Origin: Neurospora intermedia
Taxonomy: Eukaryota; Ascomycota; Sordariomycetes; Sordariales; Sordariaceae
NCBI GenBank assembly: GCA_037102815.1
Contig: BTPP01000009.1
Coordinates: 310,001-374,000, forward strand
DNA: 64,000 nucleotides
Reading direction: 5' to 3'
In this document: positions 1 to 11,300 of the stretch, one piece after another
How the letters are laid out: each line of letters begins with the position of its first letter
How positions within the stretch are numbered: the first letter of the stretch is position 1
The notes under the pieces: model-generated
Database searches by the model: none
What the model was told of the DNA's origin: nothing
The model's input: the letters and a program-made list of their open reading frames with translations, nothing else
Position numbers and translations under genes: made by a program

Positions 1-367
1 CCACTAAGAAGCCTCCAGCGGTCCGAGGTTTCTTAGCCACAGGGGCGGCAGGCTGGGGAGCGGTCTTGGAATCTTCTTGAGCAGGGGCAGAAGGAGGAGC
101 GGGAACAGAAGACGTGACGACAGAGGCAGGATCGTAGTCGTCACCCACATCATCGGTGTTTCCATCTTGCGATGGGTGATCACCTAGGTCATTAGGGTTT
201 GATTCAACGGAGTATTCTGCTTCTTGATGTTCCGAGCTATGCTGAATATCTTGTTGCTCGCTGCCCTCAGCCTCCCCGTATTGTTCGCTGCCATCAGCCT
301 CGCCATAGTCCTCTTGCTCCTCCCACGAGGCAGCGTTAATGTTTGTGGGGTCGTAGTCGTCGGACAT
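1..367 (-). CDS. N-terminus of an acidic protein, possibly Rna14 (partial)
   Basis: The reading frame starts at the ATG read at 367-365 on the minus strand and stays open to the left edge, giving about 122 residues. It begins MSDDYDPTN and is rich in Asp, Glu, Gln, Ser and Pro, with two near-identical EQ-D/E-YGEA-GSEQ blocks around residues 17-38. It then has a DDYDPAS motif and a basic KKPRTAGGFLV stretch at the edge. No folded domain is inside the window. YDP motifs followed by a K-x-R-T-x-GGF segment are, from memory, features of the disordered N-terminus of fungal Rna14, the CFIA mRNA 3'-end processing subunit. That name is a guess. It faces away from asf1. Confidence 0.7.
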   Translation of the reverse strand, partial: MSDDYDPTNINAASWEEQEDYGEADGSEQYGEAEGSEQQDIQHSSEHQEAEYSVESNPNDLGDHPSQDGNTDDVGDDYDPASVVTSSVPAPPSAPAQEDSKTAPQPAAPVAKKPRTAGGFLV

Positions 368-2062
368 GTTTTATGAGTTCAAGTTGGAAACGAAAGATGA
401 AGCGGTTTGGTCTAGCTTTGGAAGAGCAGTATTTCTCGTGGAAGTGGACAAGGTGTGGTCGAGGCGCGTCGATATCGCAGGGCGGCAAAGAGAACAGTCG
501 GAATCAGGGCCGTGAAGACGGGTGACCTATGCTTGCATATTGCTGCTACGGTAGGTGCTGCGGCTGTAGCTAGCTGTATATGTAGCTCAGGTATTGCTGT
601 CGGGGTCCGTCACGGTCGCGGTCGCGCAGTTTGAGGCTGGATGGGGGGAGGGGAGGTCAAAGTCAAAAAGAGCTGATAACAGTTGACTGGACACCAACAA
701 AGAATCCACCCAAAGGGTGTTAAAAAGAGGAAGAAAAAAAAAAAAACTTGTTGATATTGCGCAAATACTATCGTTTTCCAGAATCCAGTCGGAGAGGATG
801 GGCGAATGTCGTAAGGTTCTTGGAGTCGGTGTGGATTTGTACTATTTTGTTGAGTGTGGTGTTGTTCGTTTAGTTCTCCGTTGTCGTCGAATGGAAGATT
901 GGATGCGAAAGAAAGGCCAAAGTTGGAAAGCGGACATTTGACCTCTTCCTGCAACCGACCAACGGAACTCACATTGCCCGAGCTTTGACAGTTCTGCTGC
1001 TGCACTCACTGCACTGCAGTCACTCAGGGCACTGAAAGCAAAAGTCCGTCGCGACAACGCCAGAGCGCAATCGAAGTTCAATGGGCGACGCTGAGTGGTC
1101 AGATTCTTTCAAATTATGGGTTCTTCTGCCTCTTTCAAGTTTTCAAGCTTCAGACTGAGGATCCACTTCCGTCCAACAGCGAACCATGAGGCTGAAAGTG
1201 GCTGACAGCTTGGATGTGGAAGTGATGTGGCTTAAGTTCCATCTTCGCTCGGGTTCTGGCCCGATGCCTGCCACACCAGGGCGTTGAATTGCCGGCGGCA
1301 AGACTACTTACCACAAGCGGGAAACGCGTTCCTGTTCGTCCACTTCTTTCAATTTACGCGACTCACACCACTGCACATGTCCCGCCTGTAGAGGTACTTA
1401 TCAGGCACCAGCACAAGAAACTGAAGGAGCAGAACTTGAACTGAAGACGGAAAGATACACCATGAAACAAAACTCCAAAGCCATCTGAACCACTTCTCTG
1501 TTATAGTTCCGAGTGGTAATTATACCGGACGTATAAATACGTATTATGGTCATCTGTAATAACAGCTCTGCCCGCGTGTGCAATGTCATGTCCATGATAG
1601 GCGCCGTCCTGTCCCTCTTCCATTTCGTTGCATTTCAGTTCAATTCTTGTCCCACTCCAACTGGCCATTTCCCCTCGCAGTCCGCAATGCACAGTCCTGT
1701 CCCGTCTTGTCTTGTCCCCCTCCTTGCATAATTAAGCTGGCTGGACTTGACTTTGACAGACTGCACGCTCCACTTTCTTCTCCAATCTCCTCCACCAAAA
1801 CAAACACCACATCCACGCAAGACGAGCCAGCAACCAGCAAGTCTTGCCCCAAAACATCTTCTTCCCTTTTTCTTCTTCTCTCCCTTCTCCAGGGAGTTGT
1901 CTTTTCGTATTGCTATATCATCATTTGGTACATTCCTTCTACCAACTATAAATACTTGCGCGACTAGATACCACCACCACCACCACCACCACCACTACTA
2001 CTTCTTGCGACATCTTCACATCTTTGTCAGTTTGCCCACGCGGCAACACCACCACCGCCAAG
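368..2062. other. Intergenic region between the partial gene and asf1
   Basis: This is about 1.7 kb shared upstream DNA of two divergent genes. It holds an A-run near 727-745, pyrimidine-rich stretches toward the asf1 side and a CAC trinucleotide run at about 1970-1994 in the likely asf1 leader. Short overlapping frames occur on both strands but none has a recognisable protein or splice structure. I see no RNA gene. Confidence 0.6.
1947..1954 (+). promoter_or_regulatory. TATA-like element upstream of asf1
   Basis: TATAAATA lies 109 bp before the asf1 start codon in a pyrimidine-rich promoter, with the CAC run and an A/C-rich leader between. Position and sequence fit a core promoter, but many fungal housekeeping promoters do not use TATA, so this is only a candidate. 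Confidence 0.35.
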
Positions 2063-3154
2063 ATGTCTGTCGTCTCGCTTCTCGGGGTCAATGTCATGAA
2101 CAACCCCGCCAAGTTCACCGACAAGTACCTCTTCGAAATCACCTTTGAATGCCTTGAGCATCTCGAGAAGGGTATGCTTCTCCTCATTCCTCTTCCTGCC
2201 CCTCATTCGCATTTCTTCGCGTCGTGATCTTGGCGCTAACCGTCGCGTATGTGTACCAGACCTCGAATGGAAGCTAACCTACGTCGGCTCCGCCACTTCG
2301 GACAACTACGACCAGGAACTCGACTCCCTCCTCGTTGGCCCCATCCCTGTTGGTGTCAACAAGTTCATCTTCGAGGCCGAGCCTCCTGACACAAAGCGCA
2401 TCCCCATCGACGAGCTTCTGGGCGTCACGGTGATACTGTTGACGTGCGCCTACGACGGTCGCGAGTTTGTGCGCGTTGGCTACTACGTCAACAACGAGTA
2501 CGAGAGCGAGGAGCTCATTAATGATCCGCCCCCAAAGCCCGTCATTGAGAAGATCCGCCGCAACGTTCTGGCTGAGAAGCCAAGAGTCACGCGATTTGCC
2601 ATCAAGTGGTATGTGTTGCCCTGATACGATGTTAAAGTTTTTGCATTGCCTCTGCCTGCGATGGCGCGACGGCGCGGAAGGACGTGACAAGCCCCACTGC
2701 CCCTCCCTTCTGTCTTAGTTGCCCAGCAACCCAGTCTCCCTACCTACCACTATCTCTCCCTTTACCCCATATTCATGCTAACACCATCAATCACAGGGAC
2801 TCTGAAGCCTCTGCTCCTCCTGAATTCCCTCCCGAACAGCCCGAAGCCGACGAGGTCGCCGACGAAGAAGAGTACGGCGCCGATGAACTCGCTGAACAAT
2901 CGAGCATCGCCGACCCCGCCGTCAACGGCGGCATGGAAGTTGAGGGCCAGCCAAATGGCGCCATCGTGATTGAGGAGGACGAGATGTCCGAAGACGGCAG
3001 CGTCGACCTTGAGAACGAATCCGAGGACGAGCTGGACGGTGAAGGTGATGCCGAGGGCGAGCTCGAGCAAGGACAGGACGAGGACATCGAGATGGGCGAT
3101 GAGATGGAGATCGATGACCACCCAAAGCAGCAGGGCATGGCCATGGCTCAATAG
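2063..3154 (+). CDS. asf1: Histone chaperone ASF1
   Basis: ASF1 binds the H3-H4 dimer and hands it to CAF-1 or HIR during nucleosome assembly in the nucleus. Three exons: 2063-2171, 2260-2608 and 2797-3154, with introns of 88 and 188 bp (GTATGC/CAG and GTATGT/CAG, branch sites GCTAACC and GCTAACA). The product is 271 residues. Residues 1-155 or so are the immunoglobulin-like ASF1 core: [11 protein letters not shown] start, [12 protein letters not shown] across the first junction, [23 protein letters not shown] and a YYVNNEY segment. The rest is a Glu/Asp-rich acidic tail, as usual in fungi. The Neurospora orthologue is known as CIA-1. The ATG at 2063 matches the family start exactly. It is convergent with UTP22. 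Confidence 0.97.
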
Positions 3155-4415
3155 AGTGAGACCATGGAAGAGGACGAGGAGACGTTGGATGTTAGCCCTC
3201 TGTCGGGTTCTCAAACGGGGACTGCAGGAAATTACTATAAAAGGCGAGGTTCTTCGAGGAAGGATCATTGGTCTGTGATCATGGGGCCGTGAAGAGCGAT
3301 GGATGGGATACCGAGAGCTTCAATATCCTGCGGTCGAGGCCAAGCTGCACAGCTGATACAAGCAAGCGGATGGGAAACGGCTGGGCTCTTCTCCCACTGG
3401 ATACTGTTTGTCTATCCCAACCGAGGGGGCGGTATGATTGGGAGGGTCATCAGCTGGATGAGATGGAGTCCCGACGATTATTGTCTTGTGCTTACTGCTC
3501 AATATCTTGTTTGGATGCGGGCAGGGAGTGGTTGGAGGCTGATGAGTTATGTCTATTTTATTGCTTTCTGTGCGTTGCTGTGTCGATCTGTGTTGTCTGT
3601 TGCCTTTGCGAAACATACATCGATGCTGGCTGCCTGGTGCTGGTGGCGTGTTGTTATCATACCCTACTTTTAGAAAGCAAAAGAACCTTAAAGGAAAAGA
3701 ATTGATTGAGATCGGTTCATATCTGCCTGCTCCGATACTTGATGTCCAAATGTCGTGATCTCTTTGTATCTAAATAATGTCTTGAAATCTTTACGCCTCA
3801 TCAAACGTGTATATCTCTGCTTGCTCATATCTTGGTTCTTCGACACTTCCGTGCCTTCTTCTTGATATGGTACCAAAGTAGAAGAGAAAAGATGTGGACG
3901 AGATCGAGATATTCAACTTTTTTGGGTAAGAGAGAAAAAAAAAGAAAAGAAAAAAGAAAAAAAAATTTAAAAGAAAAAGAACGGAAAGAAGGAAAACAAA
4001 ACCGAGGGGTGAGGGAAGGGGGCGTGAAAGTTCCTCTTTTTTCTCTGAAAGGGACGAAAAAAGAAGAACAAAACGTCGGATCTAGGAATGCCAGTGATCT
4101 CTCGACGTAGTTACGGAGAGTTAGAGGTTAGGTGAATTGTCAACAAACACAGGACATTGGTAGCAAAATCAACCGTAAGAGGCTTCTTCACTCAGGGATC
4201 ATACAATACTTACCCCTCTCTACTTAGCATCGGAGATATCATCGATATCGATAATCCAGAAAATCCATTTTCCTAACCCCTCATTCAGAAAAACAACGAA
4301 AAATGCGATAATCACCAATTACGCAAATATCTTCATCCCAAACATCGATACATGACAGTATTCTATCCCATTCCGGTATCTAGACAACACCAACACACAT
4401 CACCCAACACATTTT
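3155..4415. other. Convergent 3' spacer between asf1 and utp22
   Basis: About 1.26 kb receiving transcripts from both sides. It contains a long purine tract of mostly A and AAAG/GAAA units at about 3930-4015, a GATATC-rich patch near 4226-4252, and otherwise AT-rich DNA suitable for polyadenylation. Frames present here overlap in several phases and look like chance. Confidence 0.6.
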
Positions 4416-7400
4416 TCATTCCCTCTGCACCTCAATCCTCTCCACCAACTCCCCTCCTATCCTCGCAATCTCACTCAGGATAGCCTCCCTATTCACTCCC
4501 ACCAGCTGTTCTTCCTCCTTCTCCTCTCCATCTTTCTCATCACCACTCTTCCTCTTCTTTCCACCCGCTCCCACCGGCTTATAAGAAGTCCCCAAATTAA
4601 CCTTCAACCCCCTCCTTCCCAGCGTAGGATTCCAAATCGCTCCTACAACCTTCTCCTCCTCCCCTCCTCTAAAGAACACCAGCGGCGCAGAAGATCCAGA
4701 GCCATAAACCTGCTCGAGTTTCTCGAAGAAAGTATCAACAGGGGCAGAAGGCAAAGGCAAGGCGTCTTCACCCGCAGTCGCGGACAAGTTCTTGTACTTG
4801 CTTCCGCTGCTGGACTTAGCAGCAGTAGTCGACGTAAGCTCCTCGCTCGGATAAACTTTGCTTGCGGCCTTGATGGCCTTGGGGGAAAGGTGCAGTAAGA
4901 CATCATATTCCTTTGTACTGGGGACGAACAGCCGTCTGGCGTCCAACTCGACGCCCTCTTCGCGAATGACGCGACAAGCGGTCTTGGCGAGGGCAGTCAT
5001 GCGTGCTGCGACGACTTTGCTGGGCTGCGCGATGCCGTTGACGGTGGTGTAAGCGACGCCAGAAGATTCCTGCGCCGTGGCGACGAAGAGGACGGTGTGG
5101 TTCATGAGCGGATCGATCTTGCGCCAGGCTTCGAGACGGGTGGCGATGGCGGAGCGTTCGGACGAGGGCATGTCGCTGTTGGTGTCGACGATCAAGGGCT
5201 CGGAGCGCCAGTCCCATCTGCTGAGGAAGAGGAGGGCGCGGAGAAGGCCGACGGAAGGGGAGGAGGGTGCGTCCCAGGGGTAGGGGCTCAAGAAAGTTTG
5301 GAGGGCGACGAGCTCGATGAAGTCGGGGGTGAAGTGGGAGGCGAGTTTGTGTGAGGAGAACCAGTGCTTGAGCAGGCGGACGGTGGGCGAGAAGGCGGGA
5401 AAGCGGGTGGCGAAGGTGTTGATGGATTGGGTGTGCAGAGGGAGGTGGTAGTAGAGTCTGCGAAAGTTGGAGAGGAGCACGGAGGCTTGGTGGCGGTGGT
5501 GTTGGTCGATGGTCTTGTCGTGCGATTGGCGCGTGAGGAGGGCTTCTTCAAGGTCGGAGTGGATGCGCAGGCGGAAGGCAGGGCCGGACTCGTAGACGAT
5601 GTCGAGGTAGGCGAGGTTCTCGAGTTCCGTGTTGGTGGTGGTGGAGGACTCGAGACCAACGTAGCTGCGGACCTCGCCGGGCTTGGATCGCTCCAGGAGG
5701 TCGCCGATCATGCGCAGGAAGGCGATCTTGGTGCGTTGGATGGCCACGATGGATTCGGGCCACTTGCCTGAGGCTTCGAAGGAGATGACGCATTCCAGGG
5801 GGCGTGGGCCGGATTTGTTGACGGTCGAGAAGGGCACCTTGATGGAGGCGTGTCGCAGTTCGGGGCAGATGGGGGCGATTTGCCTGACGTGCAGCGGCAT
5901 GTCGTCCAAGTCGCGGATATCCTTCTCGAAGGAGGAAAAGGCCTTGCGAGCGGCATTGAAGACGGAAGTGTCGGTCGGCTTAATAGGGATCAACTCGGTG
6001 AAGCCATCGCCGTGGAAGGTGAGCTCGTCCTCGAGGTAGCCAACCCGGAGATGGAGCTTGAGAATGTAGCGCATGATTTCCTCGCAGAGGTCAAAGGGGG
6101 AGGTGGACGACCAGATCAAAGTCTCCCTGATGGAGTCACCCTCGAACCGACGAAGTTCTGACTTCTCACCCCAGAACCGCTGGAACTTGGCGCATTCCTC
6201 CTTCTCCTCGTTGCTAGGTCCAGCAGCCGGACCACGGTCGACGGAGCGAGTCATGTTGGCGGCGTTGAAGAGGACACCGATTTCGATTGTGTGGTTCTGC
6301 TTAGTGGAAGGTTTCTTGGTGAGATCCCAGGATGAGCTCTTGGGTAGTTGAATATGAATCGACCGAGCCCTTTCACCCAGTTCTTCATCCTGAAGAGCCC
6401 GCTTGAGGACCCTGTGCACCTTGCCGCTGTATTCCCATAGCCGTCCCCGGCAATCGATCGGTTCTGTCTTGTCCTGCTTTCCATCGTAGTTGAGGTGGGC
6501 AATAAGGTCGTAGTTTTGCCAGGGGAGGTCGGCCTTGAGGATGAAGGTAGGGGTAAACTGGTCGGCAGTGCTGTCGTTGAGAAGGCTCCTTGTCCACTTG
6601 GCGTGTTGGTGTAGCTTGGCCGCAGACCAGTTGCTCATCTTGAAGGCAACGTTCAAGCCACGAACAGCGTCGAAGAGAACCGGACTAGCGGTTTCGGACT
6701 CGACGGTGGCAGTTCCCAAAACACACGGCTTCTCAGACAGGTTAGTAACAGACAAGAACTGGACCATGGCCTTGAACAGCTGGGTGGCGCTCAAGGACGT
6801 AGACAAAGGCGCATGTCCTTTGGTGCTGTCGCCGCTTTGGAGCAGAAGCGCCAAAAGTACCGCCCATTCAAAGTGACCGAAGCCACCATCTGCCATGTCA
6901 CTTCCCAGTCCTCGTTGTTGCAACCATACCCGACCCAGGATGCAAGCCTTCTTGAACGCGGCGCATTTCTTTTCGGTTTGTCGCAAGAGCTTCAGGTAGG
7001 GGAAGAAGCAGGACTCGGAAACAATGGTCGAATTGTAGAAGGGCGTAGGCTTGGTCGCGGCCTTGGACTCGCCACCGCCAGCTTTGCGCACGAGGGTAGC
7101 GCCCAAGTGAAGCTTTGATTTGGGGAAGAAGTTGTCTGGGGCGCAAGGGATGATGCGCACTCTGTAGTCCAGTCGGCCCTCCTCCTTTTCTCCTTCCACC
7201 TTTGGTTTCAACGACAGAATCGGAGACAGGGTGTTCCCGTTCAGGTATTCGTATGAAAGCTCTCCATCATTAGCCAGGTCCTTCTGTAGGGCAGCCGCAA
7301 CAACACCAAGGAAGTAGGCTCTCTTGTAAAAGTATCGCAGGTCGAGGTAGTCCTTCTCTTGCAGAGTCTCTCCGGGGATCACAACCACCATATCCACAGC

Positions 7401-7814
7401 ATGGCTCTTTTGGGCCTTGATCATGGTCTTGGACACATAGCTGCCGACAACGTTGAACTGGGAAGGCTTTGCGAAGGCGACCTTGTAGTTGGACTTGTCG
7501 GACGGGCGCGGTTCGGGGAAGGGGATCTGGATCTTGTGTTTCTTTTCGAGCTTGGTGGCAGCCTCGGCGATCTGGAGGGCATCGTGGGCTTCGATGGCTT
7601 CGATGGAGCCCTTGATCTTGTGGAGGAGAGAGTCGACGCCTTCGAGGGCCGTGGCATAGTCGAGCTTCACTTCGTCGACGAGTTCTTCGGCTTCGAGGAT
7701 GAATGCGCGGCCACGCGAGAGACCCGAGGAAGCAGCGGCGTCGATGTTGCCAACTGCGCTTTCACCGCCGCGCGAGTGACCAATCTTTCGTCGTTTTGCT
7801 GATCCTGGTTCCAT
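4416..7814 (-). CDS. utp22: U3 snoRNP protein UTP22 (Nrap family)
   Basis: UTP22 works with Rrp7 in the UTP-C module of the small-subunit processome, which matures 18S pre-rRNA in the nucleolus. The frame is uninterrupted and gives 1132 residues from the ATG at 7814 (MEPGSAKRRKIGHSRGG), close to the usual Nrap length. The frame is open further upstream, but the upstream residues are not Nrap-like and MEPGSAKRRK gives a typical basic N-terminus. Family landmarks: K-A-Q-K-S-H-A-V-D-M-VVVIP then EKDYLDLRYFYKRAYFLGVVAAAL (about residues 130-175), and the C-terminal LKHWFSSHKL and FIELVALQTFLSPYPWDAP segments. A K/E-rich tail ends the protein. It is head-to-head with ski3 over 577 bp. Confidence 0.95.
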   Translation of the reverse strand: MEPGSAKRRKIGHSRGGESAVGNIDAAASSGLSRGRAFILEAEELVDEVKLDYATALEGVDSLLHKIKGSIEAIEAHDALQIAEAATKLEKKHKIQIPFPEPRPSDKSNYKVAFAKPSQFNVVGSYVSKTMIKAQKSHAVDMVVVIPGETLQEKDYLDLRYFYKRAYFLGVVAAALQKDLANDGELSYEYLNGNTLSPILSLKPKVEGEKEEGRLDYRVRIIPCAPDNFFPKSKLHLGATLVRKAGGGESKAATKPTPFYNSTIVSESCFFPYLKLLRQTEKKCAAFKKACILGRVWLQQRGLGSDMADGGFGHFEWAVLLALLLQSGDSTKGHAPLSTSLSATQLFKAMVQFLSVTNLSEKPCVLGTATVESETASPVLFDAVRGLNVAFKMSNWSAAKLHQHAKWTRSLLNDSTADQFTPTFILKADLPWQNYDLIAHLNYDGKQDKTEPIDCRGRLWEYSGKVHRVLKRALQDEELGERARSIHIQLPKSSSWDLTKKPSTKQNHTIEIGVLFNAANMTRSVDRGPAAGPSNEEKEECAKFQRFWGEKSELRRFEGDSIRETLIWSSTSPFDLCEEIMRYILKLHLRVGYLEDELTFHGDGFTELIPIKPTDTSVFNAARKAFSSFEKDIRDLDDMPLHVRQIAPICPELRHASIKVPFSTVNKSGPRPLECVISFEASGKWPESIVAIQRTKIAFLRMIGDLLERSKPGEVRSYVGLESSTTTNTELENLAYLDIVYESGPAFRLRIHSDLEEALLTRQSHDKTIDQHHRHQASVLLSNFRRLYYHLPLHTQSINTFATRFPAFSPTVRLLKHWFSSHKLASHFTPDFIELVALQTFLSPYPWDAPSSPSVGLLRALLFLSRWDWRSEPLIVDTNSDMPSSERSAIATRLEAWRKIDPLMNHTVLFVATAQESSGVAYTTVNGIAQPSKVVAARMTALAKTACRVIREEGVELDARRLFVPSTKEYDVLLHLSPKAIKAASKVYPSEELTSTTAAKSSSGSKYKNLSATAGEDALPLPSAPVDTFFEKLEQVYGSGSSAPLVFFRGGEEEKVVGAIWNPTLGRRGLKVNLGTSYKPVGAGGKKRKSGDEKDGEEKEEEQLVGVNREAILSEIARIGGELVERIEVQRE

Positions 7815-8391
7815 TGTGTATGTGGTGATGGTGATGGTGGAGGAGGATGTCCTGGGATGGAAATGGAGACAGGAAAATTGATAGTGACAAGACACTGAGA
7901 GAGCGCTGAAAGCCAACAGTGGACCGAGCGTCGTCCCTCCAATTCTCCAAATTCGAGTCTCGTTCCAGTTTGCGACGGGAATTCCCAAATTTTTTGAGAC
8001 TCTGGAGCTCCGATAAGCGATAAGAGGTCAATCCACAAACAGAAGAAGGAAAACGGGACAGGGGCAGTGTTAATTGTGGGGTTCGACTGACAGACAGTGA
8101 GCGGCCCCACGTCTATGATGCACAGAGTCCCACTGCACTGCACATTGTGCCTGCTTCAGTTGATCTCAATGTTCACTTGTTAGCCCACCCGCTGTCGCCA
8201 AACACAAAGCTTAACACTCCAACATCGACACCACCCACACTCGGCATCGCAACTCCGTTCAATTGTTTACCTCTTCATCTATCTCTTCTTCTTCGTGTCA
8301 TTTTCTACCTATTTGCCATTTCCCTTCCATTTTCGGTGACATCCGTCTGTAACAAACATACAGTAGGTAGGATCCTACTCATCAGGGCACC
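7815..8391. promoter_or_regulatory. Bidirectional promoter region of utp22 and ski3
   Basis: 577 bp separate the two divergent start codons, so both promoters and leaders must fit here. It has pyrimidine-rich runs on the ski3 side and a trinucleotide-rich CAC/ATC patch just upstream of utp22. No clear TATA box is visible. The arrangement allows coordinated expression of two RNA-metabolism genes, which is inference from spacing alone. Confidence 0.5.
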
Positions 8392-11300
8392 ATGTCCACC
8401 AAACAGCTCGTCAAGGCGGCTGCCGAGGCCATCAAGAAGCAGCAGTGGGACGACGCCATCGAGGGCGCAAAGAACATCATCGACAAGGACAGCAAGAGCT
8501 ACCAGGGACACATCCTCCTGGCCTTTGCTCTCGACAAGAAGGGGAGGCTCGAAGAAGCAGAGAACACATACCTCGCCGCCACCCGACTCAAGCCAGAAGA
8601 AAAGGAAGCGTGGCAGGGCCTCGTCAAACTCTACCCAAATCTCGACACCTCCAAGAAGTTCAAGCAACACCAGCATGCCGTCCTCAAGCTCGCCGAGATC
8701 TTCCGAGACGCAAACGACCTCCAGAAATGCTACGAGACCGTCGACAGTTTCATCACCTACGCCCGCAACAAGGCCGAGTCATACCAATATGTCGACGCCC
8801 TCGACCTAATACTGCCCGGATCTCCCATCTACGACGCCATCGAGGGTCGCTTTGGCCATGTATGGAGGACGTACGAGACGCAAGCCAAGCTGGTCGAGCA
8901 AAATGAAAAGAAGCGCATCAACACCTTGATAGGCGAGAGGAGGACGCGCATCGGCGCAAGAATCAACGAGGTCACCCTCGAGGTCAAGAGAGAGGTCTAC
9001 AGACAGAGCAGGCTGAGCTACACCTACGCCCAGCTCATCATCTGGACCAACGACGACGAAGTGCGCCGCATGTACGAGGAGAAGCTGATCCAATACTGCC
9101 ACGACCGTCTGATGGCCTGGCCCCCAGGAGAGGAAAAGGAGCGAGAACTGGCCAATGTCCTGAAGCTCGCCAACGACATGGTCATCATCAAGCACCCCTA
9201 CAAGCTGGCCTGGGATATTGCCATCAACTGGCAGGACCACAAGGAGATCAAGGAGTGGGATGTCACGGTGCTCAGACAGTACTGCACTTTCTTCCCGGAT
9301 AGTGACCTCAACAGGGTGGTCATGGGTTTCTTGACCAGCAGCGTCTCTCCCTTTCCGCAGGAGAAGCAAGAACAGACGACAGAGGATGCGGCAGCTAAGA
9401 GTGAGGGCAGCACGGAAGAGAGCGAGGATGACGAGGATGGAGGCGCGGCCACCATCTATGCTCCCATCACCGAGGAAGACCGTCTTCTTATGATGACAGA
9501 GGGTATCAGCGGTGCCGAGTCATTGTTGGCGTTCAGACTGATGGGCGAATACTACCAACATCTGGAAGAATGGGAGAGCAATGTCGAGCTGATGCGCAAG
9601 GCGTTGACGTTCCTAAAGGAGGAGCGAGCCAAGACGGGTTTGGACTTTCGCTTTACCGAGGACGCCTTTTCCCTGTATCTTGGTACCGCACTGGTCTTCT
9701 ACCAAACTCCCCGCAACCACCAGGAAGCCAAGGCTCTGTTCGATGCGGTACTCGCTCACGACCCTACCTCCACCCCTGCCATGATTGGTGTTGGTCTAAT
9801 CTACGAGGAGGAGGAGGAGTACGATGAAGCTATTGACTTCCTTGAGCGGGCTTTGAAGCGTGACCCCGATAATATCCGGGTCAGGACAGAGGCTGCTTGG
9901 GTCAAAGCACTCAAAGGAGACTTTGACATGGCCAGAGCCGAGCTGGAGGCCTGCATCCCCATTCTCTCCAAAAAGGGCCAGTCGAAGGAACTCCTATCAC
10001 AAACTCAGTACCGTCTTGGTTACTGCATCTGGAACATCGACACCTCCAAGGCTGCCCGGAAGGACAGGTCTGGAGCGTATGCGTTGTTCCTGGAGTCACT
10101 CAAGAACAACCTCAACTACGCTCCGGCCTACACCATCCTCGGTATCTACTACGCCGACTACGCCAAGGATAAGAAGAGAGCGCGCAGATGTTTCCAAAAG
10201 GCAGTGGAGCTTTCGCCGTCCGAGGTCGAGTCTGCCGAGCGGCTAGCTAGATCCTTTGCCGATGACGGAGACTGGGACCGCGTCGAGCTCGTTGCCCAAA
10301 GAGTTGTTGACTCTGGCAAAGTCAAGCCCCCACCTGGCTCCAAGCGTAAGGGCATAAGCTGGCCTTTCGCCGCTCTCGGTGTGGCCGAGCTCAACAAGCA
10401 AGAGTTCCACAAGGCCATTGTGTCCTTCCAGTCGGCTTTGCGTATTTCTCCCAACGATTACCATTCCTGGGTGGGTTTGGGTGAGGCATACCACAGCTCT
10501 GGTCGCTACATTGCTGCTACCAAGGCTATCCTGAACGCCCAGAAGCTAGAGGAATCCTCTGAAGCAAACCTCACCGGAGAGACGTGGTTCACAAAGTTCA
10601 TCCTAGCCGACATTAAACGCGAGCTGGGTGACTTTGATGAGTCTATCGAGTTGTATCAACGTGTCATCCAGGAGCGGCCGGACGAAGAAGGCGTCGCCAC
10701 TGCCCTGATGCAGACACTCGTCGACAACGCGTTTGACAGTCTGAACAAGGGATTCTTCGGCAAGGCTGCCGGTCTGGCCACCGAGACACTCACCTTTGCC
10801 ACCAAGGCTCCTGATGCCATCAAGGACACCTTCAACTACTGGAAGGCCATCGGTGACGCTTGCTCCTTGTTCTCCAACATCCAAGGCCGCATCTCCGAGT
10901 TCCCGGCTGAAACCGTTTCCTCGCTTCTTGGGACCGACGAGGACTTCCCCGCCTACCAGATCCTCAAGGACATCGACAACGTCGGTACTGGCATCGTCTC
11001 CACCGACGGCGTTTTCCCCGAGAACGAGACTGTCGGCGTAGACTTGACCAAAGCCCTCCAGGCCACCATCCTCGCCCACAAGCGCTCCATCCATATCGCT
11101 AGCAACGATATCCACGCGCAGTCCGTGGCTTACTACAACCTCGGCTGGGCCGAATACCGCGCTCACGCCTGTCTGCCTCCGGACATCCGTAAGAACAGCC
11201 ACAAGAAGCCCACCAACTATATCAAGGCCGCCATGGCCTGCTTCAAGCGCGCCATTGAGCTTGAGGCTGGCAACTCCGAGTTCTGGAACGCTTTGGGTGT

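Noticed and set aside
1578-2148. Plus-strand frames before asf1, one with a run of histidines
   Set aside because: The histidines come from the CAC run in the leader; the frames overlap the asf1 start out of frame and have no domain.
3930-4015. Lys-rich frame over the A/G tract
   Set aside because: Low-complexity DNA in a convergent 3' spacer; the lysines come from AAA/AAG repeats.
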